In this document: piece by piece, positions 43,721 through 52,939 of the stretch | Layout: every line of letters begins with the position of its first letter | Numbering within the stretch: position 1 is the stretch's first letter | DNA from: Shimia sp051201625 | GTDB lineage: Bacteria > Pseudomonadota > Alphaproteobacteria > Rhodobacterales > Rhodobacteraceae | Direction of reading: 5' to 3' | Assembly (NCBI RefSeq): GCF_051201625.1 | Contig: NZ_CP179203.1 | Span: 3,596,001-3,660,000, forward strand | Length of the DNA: 64,000 nt | The notes under the pieces: model-generated | What the model was told of the DNA's origin: nothing | Database searches by the model: none | What the model saw: the letters and a program-made list of their open reading frames with translations, nothing else | Made by a program: the position numbers and the translations under genes

Positions 43721-44968
43721 ATGAAAAGTAACGAGCCGAACCCGAACGAACAAAACATCATCTTGGCCTGTACCATTAGCCGGGACATTCAAAATTTCAA
43801 ATTTCTCATAATGGAGATGGAGGAAGCTTTAGGTGAGCAATGGGGCGATCTAGACTTCGACAACGCCATACCATTCATGGAGCAACTAGATAGTAATAGT
43901 CTCGAATTTATCGCGCTCGCGTTAGACGACGTAGACGAAGAGGACTTAGATGTCCTCACACAAATCATTTGCACTGCAGAAAGCCTTGGGATTGCGACAC
44001 TTCTAGTTGCAGAGGACGTAACCCCAGCATCGCTGCATCACCTGCTACGCCACGGTGCTGACGCATTTATTCCATATCCACTCCCGACGGGGGAATTACA
44101 GGCCAACATCGATAAGTTGCGCAATGCCGAACCCACACCTCCCGTTACAACGCAACAGACCCCTGTGTCACTGACCTCTACTTCGGAGTCACGGGAAGGC
44201 GTTTTAATCGCAGTCCAGGGACTTGCTGGTGGCACTGGTGCTACGACGCTAGCTGTAAATTTGGCGTACGAATTAACACTAGTCGACAAAAAAGCACCCC
44301 CATCAGTTTGCCTACTCGACTTTGACCATCAGTTTGGTTCTGTTTCAACTTTCCTTGACTTAACCCGTCACGACTCAGCCTTTGAAATCATTACCAATAC
44401 GGAGTCTATGGACAGCGAAAGCTTTGGCCAGGCATTACAAACCTTGGGAAAAAAGTTAAACGTGCTTACTTCCCCACCAGATATAATTCCAATGGATCTT
44501 GTTACATCCGAAGACGTGGAACGCCTACTCAGAATAGCACGGCGCCATCATGATTACGTGATTGTCGACATGCCGTCGACGTTAGCCCAATGGTCCGAAC
44601 TAGTTCTCAACGCCGCTCATGTTTACTTCGCAACAATGGAAATCGACATGCGCTCTGCGCAAAATGCACTGCGGTTGAAACGTGCTTTCCAAGCAGAGGA
44701 CTTACCATTCGAAAAGCTTCGCTACGTCATGAATCGAGCACCAAAGTTCACTGATCTTAGTGGCAAAAGCCGGATCAAAAGGCTGTCTGAAAGCTTGAGT
44801 ATCTCGATCGACGTGTATCTGCCAGATGGTGGAAAACAAATAAGTGCAAGCGCCGATCACGGTCAACCGCTTGCGCGCGGCGCCACCAAGAACCCGCTGC
44901 GAAGAGAAATAGCCAAACTCGCCACTAATTTGCATAAACTCGATCAGACGGACGAAAGAGCTGCCTGA
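43721..44968 (+). CDS. cpaE: Tad localisation ATPase-like protein CpaE (TadZ)
   Basis: 415 residues. The N-terminal ~125 residues form a receiver-like domain (FIALALDDVDEEDLDVL, HGADAFIPYPL). The C-terminal MinD-like domain has the deviant Walker A region GLAGGTGATTLAVNLA, LLDFDHQFGS and YVIVDMPSTLAQWSE. TadZ/CpaE places the pilus machine at the pole. The start at 43721 (MKSNEPN) is chosen because the longer upstream frame is unlike the family; AGGA lies about 11 nt before. It is followed by cpaF after 14 bp. Confidence 0.85.
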   Translation: MKSNEPNPNEQNIILACTISRDIQNFKFLIMEMEEALGEQWGDLDFDNAIPFMEQLDSNSLEFIALALDDVDEEDLDVLTQIICTAESLGIATLLVAEDVTPASLHHLLRHGADAFIPYPLPTGELQANIDKLRNAEPTPPVTTQQTPVSLTSTSESREGVLIAVQGLAGGTGATTLAVNLAYELTLVDKKAPPSVCLLDFDHQFGSVSTFLDLTRHDSAFEIITNTESMDSESFGQALQTLGKKLNVLTSPPDIIPMDLVTSEDVERLLRIARRHHDYVIVDMPSTLAQWSELVLNAAHVYFATMEIDMRSAQNALRLKRAFQAEDLPFEKLRYVMNRAPKFTDLSGKSRIKRLSESLSISIDVYLPDGGKQISASADHGQPLARGATKNPLRREIAKLATNLHKLDQTDERAA

Positions 44969-44982
44969 ATAAGGAATTAAAT

Positions 44983-46449
44983 ATGTTCTCGCGCTATAAA
45001 AAAATGAGCAGATCTGAACCAAACTCAGCAAGTGTAACCAACACCGCCGCCCTCAATGGAAAATTGGCAGTTTCTATTCCGGTGCATGTCTCCCAGGGCG
45101 CTGCAAAAAAACCGCTGATACGTAAACAAACAGCAACGGTTCAGGACCATTCAGTCGATAGCGATAAAGATCGTCGTCGCAGGGAGCGTTTAGGCGAAAT
45201 CAAACTGGAACTGCACCGCGAATTGCTTGAAAATTTAAACCTTGGAGCCCTAGACAAGGCCTCCGAAACGGAACTGAGAACCGAAATCGCGAACATCACG
45301 TCAGAGGTACTGCAAGAAAAGGCCATAGTTCTAAATCGGCAAGAGCGCAGTATCTTATTCAAGGAGTTGTTCGACGAGGTTACAGGACTCGGGCCCCTTG
45401 AAACGTTGCTTCAAGACGACTCGGTCAACGATATTCTCGTAAACGGACCAAAACAGATTTTTGTCGAACGATATGGGAAATTGGAAAAGACAGACGTTAC
45501 TTTCAAGGACGAACGTCATTTACTTCGCATTATCGACAAAATCGTGTCGGCTGTTGGTCGACGCGTTGATGAGTCTAATCCATATGTGGACGCCCGCCTG
45601 CGAGACGGGTCTCGCTTCAACGCCATGGTTTCACCAATCGCCGTGGACGGATCTCTTGTATCCATACGTAAGTTTAGAAATGACAAACTCGGTATCGGCG
45701 ACTTAGTCGATTTCGGGGCCTTCTCGGAACAGATGGCGGCATACCTTCAAGCTGCGGTATCCACACGGTTAAATGTCATAGTGTCGGGCGGTACAGGTTC
45801 AGGTAAAACCACTACGTTAAACGCACTCAGTTCATTCATCGACAATAGTGAGCGTATTCTAACAATTGAGGATACGGCAGAACTACAGTTACAGCAAAGT
45901 CATGTTGGCCGGATGGAAAGCCGCCCACCGAACGTTGAAGGAAAAGGCGAAGTCTCCCCTCGGGACTGTCTTAAAAATGCCCTGCGGATGCGGCCCGATC
46001 GCATAATCGTGGGTGAGACACGTGGCGAGGAAGTCATTGACATGCTTCAGGCGATGAATACTGGCCACGATGGTTCAATGACCACGATCCATGCGAACTC
46101 ACCGCGTGATGGCGTATCCCGGATAGAAAATATGGTTGCAATGGCTGGGATAGAAATGCCCATCAAGGCTTTAAGGTCACAGATTTCCGCAGCAGTGAAT
46201 CTGATCGTACAGGTCAACCGCCTACAGGACGGTTCTCGTCGAATGACCTCAATCACTGAGGTCACTGGTATGGAAGGTGACGTCATTTCCACGCAAGAGG
46301 TGTTTCGCTTTCAGCGCACTGGACTAACACCAGACAATAAGATCCTTGGCCACTATACAGCTACCGGCGTTCGATCACACTACGCGGAGCGTTTCCGAAT
46401 GTGGGGATATAACCTTCCAGCCGAAATCTACGAACCTACAGCGAGATAA
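44983..46449 (+). CDS. cpaF: Tad pilus assembly ATPase CpaF (TadA)
   Basis: 488 residues. After a variable N-terminus, the type II/IV secretion ATPase domain shows GLGPLETLLQDDSVNDILVN, Walker A SGGTGSGKTTTLNAL (about residues 266-280), the Asp box region, Walker B-like RMRPDRIIVGETRGEEV (near 335-345), and the His box THANSPRDG. It is the hexameric motor that drives pilus assembly. It is 5 bp from tadB. Confidence 0.94.
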   Translation: MFSRYKKMSRSEPNSASVTNTAALNGKLAVSIPVHVSQGAAKKPLIRKQTATVQDHSVDSDKDRRRRERLGEIKLELHRELLENLNLGALDKASETELRTEIANITSEVLQEKAIVLNRQERSILFKELFDEVTGLGPLETLLQDDSVNDILVNGPKQIFVERYGKLEKTDVTFKDERHLLRIIDKIVSAVGRRVDESNPYVDARLRDGSRFNAMVSPIAVDGSLVSIRKFRNDKLGIGDLVDFGAFSEQMAAYLQAAVSTRLNVIVSGGTGSGKTTTLNALSSFIDNSERILTIEDTAELQLQQSHVGRMESRPPNVEGKGEVSPRDCLKNALRMRPDRIIVGETRGEEVIDMLQAMNTGHDGSMTTIHANSPRDGVSRIENMVAMAGIEMPIKALRSQISAAVNLIVQVNRLQDGSRRMTSITEVTGMEGDVISTQEVFRFQRTGLTPDNKILGHYTATGVRSHYAERFRMWGYNLPAEIYEPTAR

Positions 46450-46454
46450 TCGAC

Positions 46455-47423
46455 ATGCCAATTTCTCCCGAACTAATCGTATATGGTCTAATCTTTGTTG
46501 GGGTCTTTGTGCTTGTCGAGGGCATCTATCTCACAGTTTTTGGTAAATCGATCAAACTCAACAACCGCGTCAATCGTCGACTGGAAATGCTAGATAAAGG
46601 CACTGGGCGCGAGCAGGTGCTGGAACAACTTCGCAAAGAAATGAAACAGCATAGTAAGGCCCAATCGCTCCCAGTTTACTCTCTGCTTGCTGAGAAAGCG
46701 CAAAAAGCAGCTATCGCTTTTACGCCAAAGCAACTGTTATTTATAATGGCTGGCGTGTCTGTATTTTCTTTCATTGGTTTATCCATCGGCACACAAAGCA
46801 ACGTGGCCACTACATTGGTGATGTCCATCCTGTTTGGTATCGGCGGTGTCTACCTCTGGGTGAGCATCAAGGCGGGAAAGCGCATAGCTCTGATCGAAGA
46901 ACAATTACCCGACGCAATTGAGCTTATGGTACGATCATTGCGCGTTGGTCATCCATTTTCTTCAGCAATCCAAATTGTTTCGAAGGAAATCGAAGATCCG
47001 CTGGCAACTGAGTTCGGTGTTATCGCTGATGAAAATACATATGGCCGCGATATGGGCGAAGCACTGAAGGACATGGCGCAGCGTTTGGAAATGCAGGACA
47101 TGCGGTTCCTGGCAATGGCCGTAACAATCCAACAACAGTCGGGCGGTAACCTGGCAGAAATTCTCGCTGGTTTGTCAAAGGTGATCCGTGCCCGTTTCCG
47201 TCTATTTCGAAGGGTAAAGGCGATCACTGCTGAAGCGAAGTGGTCAGGCAACTTCCTATCTGCGTTTCCAGTATTCGCTTTGATTGCCATCAATGTGTTC
47301 GATCCGAACTACTACGACGAAGTTAAACCACACCCATACTTCATACCCGGCTGCATTGCGGTGGGCTTGTTTTTGGCCGCCAACCTGCTTGTCATGCGCA
47401 TTTTGACAAACATTAAAGTTTGA
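46455..47423 (+). CDS. tadB: Tad platform protein TadB
   Basis: 322 residues with an N-terminal membrane helix, two helices near residues 95-135, the T2SSF core (LPDAIELMVRSLRVGHPFSSAI, GGNLAEILAGLSKVIR) and two C-terminal helices. With TadC it makes the inner-membrane platform on which the ATPase works. It is tightly linked to cpaF (5 bp) and tadC (12 bp). Confidence 0.92.
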   Translation: MPISPELIVYGLIFVGVFVLVEGIYLTVFGKSIKLNNRVNRRLEMLDKGTGREQVLEQLRKEMKQHSKAQSLPVYSLLAEKAQKAAIAFTPKQLLFIMAGVSVFSFIGLSIGTQSNVATTLVMSILFGIGGVYLWVSIKAGKRIALIEEQLPDAIELMVRSLRVGHPFSSAIQIVSKEIEDPLATEFGVIADENTYGRDMGEALKDMAQRLEMQDMRFLAMAVTIQQQSGGNLAEILAGLSKVIRARFRLFRRVKAITAEAKWSGNFLSAFPVFALIAINVFDPNYYDEVKPHPYFIPGCIAVGLFLAANLLVMRILTNIKV

Positions 47424-47435
47424 GGAGATCCTAGC

Positions 47436-48413
47436 ATGAGTATACTTGATGCCCTCAAATTGATGATGACCGACCTATTAGGCGCAAAGGGCCCAATGTT
47501 CGGACTGCTGATTGTGATAGCCTTCGCAGCTTTGTTGATCATGACCATGGTAATCGGTCGCAGAGAGGATCCCGTAGAAAAGTTAAAACGACTGCAATCA
47601 ACTTCAACATCAAAAAAATTGGGTGGAGAAGAAGTATTGCGCCGTGATCACGTGCACGCAAGGCTTGAAAAATACAAGACATTCCTGGAACCTAAGAACG
47701 AAGAAGAACTCAGTTCGTTGCGTCTAACACTCATGCAAGCTGGGTACCCGGCAAATGACGCAGTGCGCGCTTATCATCTCTCACAGTTGGTACTTGGGCT
47801 CATTGGACTGATCACGGGCATTTTATATTTTGTTTATGTCAAAGGTTCGGCGGGGGCCAGTACGCAGGACACGCTGATGTATACACTCGGTCCTACCCTA
47901 ATCGGTTATATGTTACCTAAATACTGGGTAACGCGCCGCGTTGCAGCCAGAAAGGACGAAATTACAGCAGGTTTTCCCGACTCGCTTGATATGATGCTGG
48001 TCTGCGTCGAGGCTGGGCAGTCTTTAGTCCAGTCGATTAACCGCGTTGCGATTGAATTACAGACAGCCTACCCTGTGTTAGCGGAAGAGTTTCAAATCGT
48101 CTCCTACGAAATGAAGGCCGGTAAAGATAAATCCCAGGTATTATCTGGTATGAGCGAACGATGCGGCGTTCAGGATGTGTCATCGTTTGTCACCGTGCTG
48201 CTCCAATCATCAACTTTGGGAACATCGATTGCCGACGCGCTGCGCGTGTATGCTAGCGAGATGCGCGACAAGAGAGTGATGCGTGCGGAAGAAGCTGCAA
48301 ATAAACTGCCAACCAAAATATCACTTGCGACGATGATGCTGACCGTACCACCACTATTGATCATTCTGGTATCACCCTCAATCATCGGCATTGGCAACAT
48401 CGGCGCAAACTAA
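47436..48413 (+). CDS. tadC: Tad platform protein TadC
   Basis: 325 residues. N-terminal helix (FGLLIVIAFAALLIMTMVIG), a middle helix pair, the T2SSF domain (GFPDSLDMMLVCVEAGQSLVQSI, GVQDVSSFVTVLLQSSTLGTSI) and a C-terminal helix (MMLTVPPLLIILVSPSIIGI). It partners TadB. GAGGAG lies before the ATG. Confidence 0.92.
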   Translation: MSILDALKLMMTDLLGAKGPMFGLLIVIAFAALLIMTMVIGRREDPVEKLKRLQSTSTSKKLGGEEVLRRDHVHARLEKYKTFLEPKNEEELSSLRLTLMQAGYPANDAVRAYHLSQLVLGLIGLITGILYFVYVKGSAGASTQDTLMYTLGPTLIGYMLPKYWVTRRVAARKDEITAGFPDSLDMMLVCVEAGQSLVQSINRVAIELQTAYPVLAEEFQIVSYEMKAGKDKSQVLSGMSERCGVQDVSSFVTVLLQSSTLGTSIADALRVYASEMRDKRVMRAEEAANKLPTKISLATMMLTVPPLLIILVSPSIIGIGNIGAN

Positions 48414-48426
48414 TAAATCATGTCCC

Positions 48427-48990
48427 ATGAGATTTTTTCGAGCATTAAATAAAGTCATGGCTTTCTCTGTCCTGACCGCCTGTTCTACCGAAGGTCTTAA
48501 GACGCCCAAGGAAACCCCCTATGCGCCACCTGTAGACACTCAGAAAGAGGCCGTCGACGGACTATTAGTAGGTTGGCGATTAATGAAAGCGGGCGAATAT
48601 GAACTCGCTCTCGACGCGTTTGCCAGATACGCGTCGGAAAATGGAACCACCCCTGAAATTAAAGCCTCGGTCGGAACTGCTTATATTGGTTTGGGCCGTC
48701 TTGGTCAGGCTGAAAAAATCTTACGCGAAAGCCTAGAGGTTGACCCTAATCAACCAGAAACCTGGAATAATCTTGGCGTAATACTGCTTGAAAAGGGGGA
48801 ATTTTCTGAAGCGGAGCAAGTTTTTCGCAAGGCTTATGCACTCGATGATGGCGAAAGTGACTCAATCCGCGATAATTTGCGCTTAGTACTCGCAAAATTG
48901 GAGAGCCCAAGTTATCTTATCAAAAAAACACAAGAATACAAATTGGTGCGGCGAGGTGGAAGCGACTATCTCGTACGGGAAACGCCATAA
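48427..48990 (+). CDS. tadD: TadD-like TPR lipoprotein
   Basis: 187 residues. A lipoprotein signal ends in LTAC (Cys19). Three tetratricopeptide-like repeats follow (GWRLMKAGEYELALDAF, GTAYIGLGRLGQAEKIL, GVILLEKGEFSEAEQVF). TadD is thought to pilot the secretin. The frame is open 12 codons earlier inside tadC, but the ATG at 48427 directly starts a signal peptide. It is 13 bp after tadC. Confidence 0.85.
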   Translation: MRFFRALNKVMAFSVLTACSTEGLKTPKETPYAPPVDTQKEAVDGLLVGWRLMKAGEYELALDAFARYASENGTTPEIKASVGTAYIGLGRLGQAEKILRESLEVDPNQPETWNNLGVILLEKGEFSEAEQVFRKAYALDDGESDSIRDNLRLVLAKLESPSYLIKKTQEYKLVRRGGSDYLVRETP

Positions 48991-49018
48991 AAGGCATGAG
49001 CAGTAAAAGGACGCAAAA

Positions 49019-49867
49019 ATGCGCCATCCATTGTTACAGATACTCTGCGTTACCATCGCTGTAACGCTCTCCGCATGTGGTGAAAGTGATGACGCAAGCG
49101 TCGACCGCGCCATTCAAAATGTAAATGCTATCGACGAGACCAATTTGTCAGATATCATGCTGACTTCCGCCGATCCGAACGAAGGCGTTGCTTATTTCCA
49201 ACGCACACTTAATGACAATCCAGATCGGATCGATTTGAAGCGAGGTTTAGCAATTTCGTTTGTAAGGGCGAGGCGCTATACTGAGGCAATACCAGCTTGG
49301 AAAGCCGTCGTTAAAGATAAGGCCAGCACAAGTAGCGACCGCGTTGACCTTGCCGACTCTCAAATTCGCGCTGGCGATTGGGAAAGTGCTGAAAAAACAC
49401 TTGATTCCATTCCTCCAACCCATGAAACTTTTAAGCGCTACAGGCTTGAAGCAATGATCGCAGACAGTAATCAGGAATGGAGCAGCGCAGATAGCTTTTA
49501 CGAAATTGCGGTCGGACTCACGACACGCCCGGCAAGTGTTATGAATAATTGGGGCTATTCCAAATTGACCCGCGGCGACTACTCCGAAGCTGAACGCCTG
49601 TTCGGTGAAGCAATTCGGCAAGATAATACTCTTTTTACCGCCAAGAACAACATGGTTCTCGCCCGTGGCGCACAGCGCAAATATTCATTGCCTGTGATTC
49701 CAATGGTACAAACCGAACGTGCGCAACTCCTGCACACTTTAGCGCTGTCGGCAATAAAACAGGGTGATACTGCCATGGGCAAAACTCTGTTGCGCGAAGC
49801 CATTGATACGCACCCCCAACACTTTGAAGCAGCTGTCCGCGCCTTGCGGTCTCTCGAAAATACCTAG
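49019..49867 (+). CDS. Second TPR lipoprotein of the Tad locus
   Basis: 282 residues with a lipobox LSAC (Cys20) and TPR-type helical repeats (GVAYFQRTLNDNPDRIDLKRG, RRYTEAIPAWKAVV, GDYSEAERLFGEAIRQ, and one more at the C-terminus). It lies 28 bp after tadD and 9 bp before cpaA in one operon, so it is probably a pilus assembly or piloting lipoprotein, perhaps an expanded TadD. The function is inferred from position. Confidence 0.82.
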   Translation: MRHPLLQILCVTIAVTLSACGESDDASVDRAIQNVNAIDETNLSDIMLTSADPNEGVAYFQRTLNDNPDRIDLKRGLAISFVRARRYTEAIPAWKAVVKDKASTSSDRVDLADSQIRAGDWESAEKTLDSIPPTHETFKRYRLEAMIADSNQEWSSADSFYEIAVGLTTRPASVMNNWGYSKLTRGDYSEAERLFGEAIRQDNTLFTAKNNMVLARGAQRKYSLPVIPMVQTERAQLLHTLALSAIKQGDTAMGKTLLREAIDTHPQHFEAAVRALRSLENT

Positions 49868-49876
49868 GCGTCGCTG

Positions 49877-50371
49877 ATGCAAATCACGAGCCAATCGGCG
49901 ATGTTGTTTTTACCCTTCGTGTGTCCATTGTGTTTATATGTCGCTTGGTCAGACATGCGCACAATGCGCATTCCCAATCTTGCGGTGATCGCGTTGCTGG
50001 GCGTCTTTATGGTCGTTGGTTTGATCATTTTACCTCCCTCTGAATACGGCTGGCGCCTCACCCATATCGTTGTAGTATTACTCATCGGTATGGGGCTCAA
50101 TGCTGGAGGCTTGGTTGGTGCGGGCGATGCTAAGTTTTCTGCCGCCGCCGCTCCATTTGTCGCCTTTGGCGATATGCGCCTATTGATGGCAGTCTTTGCT
50201 GCAACGTTACTCTCTGCTTGGGTCACGCATCGTATTGCAAAGTACTCGCCCATCCGACGCGCCGTACCAGACTGGGACAGTTGGGATCGCGGCTGGGATT
50301 TCCCAATGGGGCTGGCGCTGGGCGGTACTCTTATAATTTATCTGGCCCTCGGCGCCATTTATGGGACTTAA
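49877..50371 (+). CDS. cpaA: Prepilin peptidase CpaA (TadV)
   Basis: 164 residues with about four to five membrane helices. The aspartic acid pair of the A24 peptidases is visible: Asp26 in AWSDMRTMRIPN and Asp84 in GAGDAKFSAAAAPF. It removes the leader of the Flp pilins at the inner membrane. Its start is 9 bp after the second TPR gene. Together with flp1-3 it makes the pilin processing step complete in this window. Confidence 0.88.
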   Translation: MQITSQSAMLFLPFVCPLCLYVAWSDMRTMRIPNLAVIALLGVFMVVGLIILPPSEYGWRLTHIVVVLLIGMGLNAGGLVGAGDAKFSAAAAPFVAFGDMRLLMAVFAATLLSAWVTHRIAKYSPIRRAVPDWDSWDRGWDFPMGLALGGTLIIYLALGAIYGT

Positions 50372-50455
50372 AACGGCCAGAATATTGCCATTTTTTACAT
50401 TCACAAAAAGGTCGTAAATGCGGCGTATTTGATACACGCTTTAGGAACCTTTTCG

Positions 50456-51799
50456 ATGAACATACAATCCGGCAATGTGCTGGTCCCATCAACACCAAAA
50501 CGTTTGGATGAATTACAGCTTCCCATCGTGATGATGCGCGACATGCTACTGAAAACCATTTTTCGAAAAAATCTTGACTTGGTGTCAGATATTTCAAATG
50601 CCATATGCCTACCCAGAGCCTTGACGCAGGAATTAGTCGATATAGCTCGCGAACAACGCCTTTGCGAAGCTACAGGTACCCACAGCACTTTCAACGGTAG
50701 CGAAATGAGCTATCAACTTACTGACGCTGGCAAGACGTTCGCTCAGGACGCGCTCACCAAATCCGAGTATTTCGGCGCAATGCCGGTACCACTCAATATT
50801 TATCACGAACAGGTAAAACGACAATCGATCCGCAACACCCAGATCACTCGTCAGCAACTCATTAGTGCCATGCAGCATCTGGTACTGCCTGACAGCCTAT
50901 TAGATCAGCTCGGCCCTGCCGTTGCATCGGGCCGGTCAATTCTAATGTATGGCCCAGCCGGCAATGGAAAATCATCGATTTCTAGAGGTATACGTGACGC
51001 AATTGGTGGCATGGTCTATGTGCCTCGTGCAATTGAATACGCCGGTCAGGTAATCACCGTGTATGACCCCGTCGTACATTCTACTGGGGAGGAAGACGAA
51101 CGGGGAGACGGCATACTGCGTCACGTCAACCGTTTCGACGAGCGGTACGTTAAGTGCAAACGCCCAACGGTCATCACAGGCGGTGAGTTATCGCTCAACA
51201 TGCTTGACCTCGTCTATGACCCCACCACCCGCACTTATCAAGCCCCACTCCAATTGAAATGCACTGGCGGTATCTTCATTATCGACGACCTCGGCCGTCA
51301 GGTTGAAACCCCACAATCCCTAATCAACCGCTGGATCTTGCCACTTGAGGAAAACAGGGACGTTCTGACTCTGCCAACGGGCGAAAAATTAGAGGTACCC
51401 TTTGATACGTTGGTGATATTCTCAACCAACTTTCACCCCAATAAAATACTGGATCAAGCCGCCTTGCGTCGTATCTTCTTCAAGATCGAGATCGAGAGCC
51501 CAAGCCAAAATGACTTCCTTGAGGTTTTCGTTCGCTTTGCAAAGCAAAAAGACTTGCCACTTGACGAGAAAACGTTGTTGCATTTGCTGAATAACAAGTA
51601 TCCAAAAATCGGAAATGTTTATGCCAACTATCAACCAATTTTTCTTGTCGATCAGATAATCTCAATCTGTGAGTTTGAAGGTATCGCTTTGCAGATGACG
51701 CCAGGCCTGATTGATCGTGCTTGGGCTAACATGTTTGTTAAGGATCACGACACGGATAAAGGTGGCGTCATGCCTCACGAAAGAGTGACATCGTCTTAA
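50456..51799 (+). CDS. Winged-helix/AAA+ ATPase at the end of the Tad locus
   Basis: 447 residues. The N-terminal ~130 residues look like a winged helix (LLKTIFRKNLDLVSDISNAI, then QLTDAGKTFAQDAL). The AAA+ core has Walker A GPAGNGKSSISRGI (near 169), Walker B IFIIDDLGRQ, sensor FSTNFHP and arginine-finger-like ALRRIFFKIEI. The family recurs beside tad genes in Rhodobacterales, but I know no established function. It may remodel or regulate the pilus machine. The ATG at 50456 lies 84 bp after cpaA; the frame starts 9 codons earlier without an SD. Confidence 0.78.
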   Translation: MNIQSGNVLVPSTPKRLDELQLPIVMMRDMLLKTIFRKNLDLVSDISNAICLPRALTQELVDIAREQRLCEATGTHSTFNGSEMSYQLTDAGKTFAQDALTKSEYFGAMPVPLNIYHEQVKRQSIRNTQITRQQLISAMQHLVLPDSLLDQLGPAVASGRSILMYGPAGNGKSSISRGIRDAIGGMVYVPRAIEYAGQVITVYDPVVHSTGEEDERGDGILRHVNRFDERYVKCKRPTVITGGELSLNMLDLVYDPTTRTYQAPLQLKCTGGIFIIDDLGRQVETPQSLINRWILPLEENRDVLTLPTGEKLEVPFDTLVIFSTNFHPNKILDQAALRRIFFKIEIESPSQNDFLEVFVRFAKQKDLPLDEKTLLHLLNNKYPKIGNVYANYQPIFLVDQIISICEFEGIALQMTPGLIDRAWANMFVKDHDTDKGGVMPHERVTSS

Positions 51800-51924
51800 A
51801 GTCTTCTTTTCAGCCAACATCCTGCTTTCGTATTTTTTAATTGGAACGCCCTAAAAGCCTAATGTTCACGCTGCGCTATCCGCATCCCCTTTTCCCAACG
51901 ACCATTCTGTTTTAAACACACGTC

Positions 51925-52170
51925 ATGTCACCTGTCGCTCATATTATCGCACTACCTGTGCGAGCATATCGTCTCTTATTCAGCCCCTGGGTTGGTTTTA
52001 ACTGTCGTTATCAGCCCACATGTTCCGCTTATGCGCTTGAGGCCTTAGAAAAATTTGGCGCCGTAAAAGGTAGTTGGCTCACGTTCCGGCGCATAAGCCG
52101 CTGCCATCCTCTCGGTAGTAGTGGTTACGATCCGGTACCGCCCAAAAAGAATGATCCAACCAATCATTGA
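51925..52170 (+). CDS. yidD: Membrane protein insertion efficiency factor YidD
   Basis: 81 residues. The pattern LLFSPWVGFNCRYQPTCSAYALEALEKFG, then SRCHPLGSSGYDPVP, is the YidD family signature with its three conserved cysteines. It helps YidC insert inner-membrane proteins; a membrane-associated amphipathic helix is at the N-terminus. In most bacteria it lies between rnpA and yidC. Here rnpA and rpmH are absent nearby and yidC is 3 kb further on. The next 225 bp have no supported gene. Confidence 0.9.
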   Translation: MSPVAHIIALPVRAYRLLFSPWVGFNCRYQPTCSAYALEALEKFGAVKGSWLTFRRISRCHPLGSSGYDPVPPKKNDPTNH

Positions 52171-52395
52171 CAACAGAGCAATAGCAGACAGACCATCGTA
52201 TAACATCAAACCTAATAAATTTTCACGCTGGAGAAGGCACTATGGGCCTATCAAACTGTGCAAGAATTGCTTTCCAAAACTAACTTTCTGCAAATTCTTT
52301 GAACTTCAAACAAGAAGGCAACTGGCGCAAAAGCTGGACAACGCATCAGTCGGTTTCTAACCTGCTGATGGAGCATTTAGAGAACAGGAGCATCA

Positions 52396-52893
52396 ATGCG
52401 TTATTTTATTAAAATCGTTATTACCGTCACTGCTACCTTCTGCGCCACAGCAGTATTGGCCGAGAAGTTTACTGGATACGGCTCCATCGACGGATGGAAT
52501 GTTTATGTCGACACCGAAAAAAACACCTGCATGGTTGAAGTAAAAGATGATTTTGGCAATGTCGTCCAAATGGGCGTTACCGACCAGCCTGGGATCGCAT
52601 ATATTGGTATTTTCACGAATAATAAGACCGATATCCGAAAGGATCAAAAACAGGACATCGCTCTTTTGATTGGGGACGACGTCTATGTCGGTCAAGCCAC
52701 TGGCATGCGCGGTAACATCACCAAAGGTTACTCTGGCGGCTACGTCAAAACGGACGATCCAGAAATTTTCGACGCCATTGCCAAAGCGCAAACAATGACC
52801 ATCTTTCCAGAGACCGGCTATTCCGTCGTTGTAGATCTCACAGGTAGTTTCAACGCCATTAAATTGGGTCGAAAATGCATGGCTGAGAGATAA
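52396..52893 (+). CDS. Secreted protein of unknown function
   Basis: 165 residues. A signal peptide (MRYFIKIVITVTATFCATAVLA) is followed by a mature domain with two cysteines (NTCMVEV and GRKCMAE) that could form one disulphide linking its start and end. The central part (GIAYIGIFTNNKTDIRKDQK, LLIGDDVYVGQATGMRGN) resembles small periplasmic invasion-associated-locus-B-like proteins only loosely. CAGGAGCATCA gives a clear ribosome binding site. Function unknown. It is convergent with the DUF3833 gene. Confidence 0.7.
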   Translation: MRYFIKIVITVTATFCATAVLAEKFTGYGSIDGWNVYVDTEKNTCMVEVKDDFGNVVQMGVTDQPGIAYIGIFTNNKTDIRKDQKQDIALLIGDDVYVGQATGMRGNITKGYSGGYVKTDDPEIFDAIAKAQTMTIFPETGYSVVVDLTGSFNAIKLGRKCMAER

Positions 52894-52939
52894 TAGAAAG
52901 TGGGGAGTAGGCTGGGAGTTACGCCCCAGCCTAATACCT

